Of a stretch of 64,000 nucleotides of DNA, positions 63,112 through 64,000 are shown piece by piece. A program made the position numbers and the translations under genes. Each line of letters begins with the position of its first letter. The stretch's first letter is position 1. Below the pieces are notes generated by a model, which was not told the DNA's origin, made no database searches, and saw only the letters and a program-made list of their open reading frames with translations. Source of the stretch: Desulfobacula sp. (GTDB taxonomy: Bacteria; Desulfobacterota; Desulfobacteria; Desulfobacterales; Desulfobacteraceae); the NCBI GenBank assembly GCA_023701135.1, contig JAMPXP010000010.1, forward strand, positions 124,001-188,000. The letters run 5' to 3'.

Positions 63112-63891
63112 TTGGCTTTTAAAGCATATCGTGGAAATCCATTTAAACATACGCATGAAAATTTAGCATTTAACGAATTATATGACATTCTCGAAACAAA
63201 CTGTTCAGATAGTTCAGACCCAATTTATCTTTTAGGTAATTTTTGCGCTAATAATGTGGAATTTGATGCATTAATCATTAAGCGTAATGCAATCATTATA
63301 ATTGATTTTAAAGACTATGGTGGGAAATTAGAATTTTTCGAGAATGGAGATTGGAAGATTGAAGGTATTATAGTAAAGGGTGGCAATAGTAAAAATCCTT
63401 ACCAACAGTTAAGAAATAATAGAATAAGACTAATTGAGTATTTTAAAAATGGTCATGTAACGCTGAAATCAGATCCAAACATAGGACACATCTCCGCATT
63501 GGTGATATTCCAGAAAGAGATTGAATTTGACTCAAAAATTTTACCTATTGCTATAAGTCGCTGGTTCCATATCAATGACATGAAAAATGTTTTTCGTATA
63601 ATAGATGCAATTGCCAGTGACAAAATAGATTTCGGAGACGATGACTTAGCATCTATAATAAAAGCCTTCAACATTAAGGAATATTTTCCTGATGGGAAGC
63701 CTCAAACTGATAAAATTTTAAAGAATGATGATCATTCTGCTGAATTGAAATTTGCTGATAGCAAAATCAAACTTCGCTCGCGGAAATATTCAGGCTCAAG
63801 TCTTGGTTTAAAAGGAAATCTGCTTTCAGAAGAAGACTCGATAAATCTTTCTGAAAATATTCATAAATTAAGGGAAAAAAATCAAAAATAA
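63112..63891 (+). CDS. NERD-like nuclease-related domain protein
   Basis: The 259-residue protein begins with a NERD-type domain: HENLAFNELYDILE, EFDALIIKRNAIIIIDFKDYGG (acidic residue, then D-x-K, as in PD-(D/E)xK nucleases), W-containing strand ENGDWKI, and NPYQQLRNNRIRLIEYF, the conserved Q-x-x-R-x-x-x-L helix of NERD. The C-terminal part is charged and without known fold. NERD proteins often accompany UvrD-like helicases or kinases in defence islands; what follows is outside the window. The start is TTG 63112 with GGGAG eight bases upstream. Confidence 0.75.
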   Translation: MAFKAYRGNPFKHTHENLAFNELYDILETNCSDSSDPIYLLGNFCANNVEFDALIIKRNAIIIIDFKDYGGKLEFFENGDWKIEGIIVKGGNSKNPYQQLRNNRIRLIEYFKNGHVTLKSDPNIGHISALVIFQKEIEFDSKILPIAISRWFHINDMKNVFRIIDAIASDKIDFGDDDLASIIKAFNIKEYFPDGKPQTDKILKNDDHSAELKFADSKIKLRSRKYSGSSLGLKGNLLSEEDSINLSENIHKLREKNQK

Positions 63892-64000
63892 CAAAGTAAC
63901 CCGAGTCCCATCAATGATATATAGGCCGGAAAGCCTCGATGAGACAGAGTCAATCTGGTAATCGCTTTAGCTGCACTGTGGGATGATGATATTTTTATTC

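Overview
The window looks like a chromosomal stretch of an anaerobic, sulfate-reducing-type Desulfobacterota bacterium (Desulfobacterales-like). This is inferred from the combination of hgcAB mercury-methylation genes, a tungsten aldehyde:ferredoxin oxidoreductase homologue, an Xsc-type sulfoacetaldehyde acetyltransferase, acyl-CoA ligase/Liv-transporter genes and a sigma-54/PEP-CTERM exopolysaccharide locus. No rRNA is present, so the lineage is not proven.

Positions 1-25000 are an exopolysaccharide locus. It holds glycosyltransferases (including a GT4-WecB fusion), Wzy/ligase-type membrane proteins, a polyprenyl glycosylphosphotransferase, a Wza-like export protein, a Wzc-like co-polymerase with tyrosine kinase, a beta-barrel protein, a PilZ protein and a PEP-CTERM protein. 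Embedded in it is a peptide-modification-like cassette: nucleotidyltransferase, HPr-kinase-like kinase, PqqD-like protein, S26-type peptidase, an otherwise overlooked 52-residue peptide behind a near-consensus sigma-54 promoter, and an ABC exporter. A second sigma-54 promoter drives a secreted proline-tailed protein. A minus-strand group (metalloprotease-like, HAMP, SurA-like and HAD-like proteins) and a TPR-SPOR protein close the region.

Positions 25000-35320 hold a YchF-like GTPase, a YheT-like hydrolase and a minus-strand catabolic cluster (xsc, two SDRs, a BASS transporter, a second ThDP enzyme, a TetR regulator with a palindromic operator), then an MBL hydrolase and YhbY.

Positions 35500-39020 hold a metal chaperone, an HD-GYP phosphodiesterase and an ArsR-hgcA-hgcB operon. 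The hgcB gene is the most striking item in the window. Its reading frame meets a TGA at codon 73, exactly where the family has its conserved cysteine, then continues in the same frame with a recognisable HgcB tail ending in two cysteines. A 7-bp hairpin with a GGUC loop lies 10 nt after the TGA and closely resembles the E. coli fdhF selenocysteine insertion element. The gene therefore probably encodes a selenocysteine HgcB.

Positions 39227-43381 carry a 1365-residue protein with a HigA-like HTH head, preceded by a perfect 38-bp palindrome; it is a candidate self-regulated defence protein. Positions 43600-58080 return to core genes: MarR/methyltransferase, CdaA-YbbR, two Hsp20 proteins, phosphofructokinase, the AOR/class II aldolase pair, and a Liv-type ABC transporter operon with an acyl-CoA ligase. 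At 58288 a tRNA-Thr(CGT) marks the edge of an integrated element with an integrase, an AlpA-like protein, an unknown 642-residue protein, a second short tyrosine recombinase and a NERD-like nuclease. The far end of the element is not in the window.
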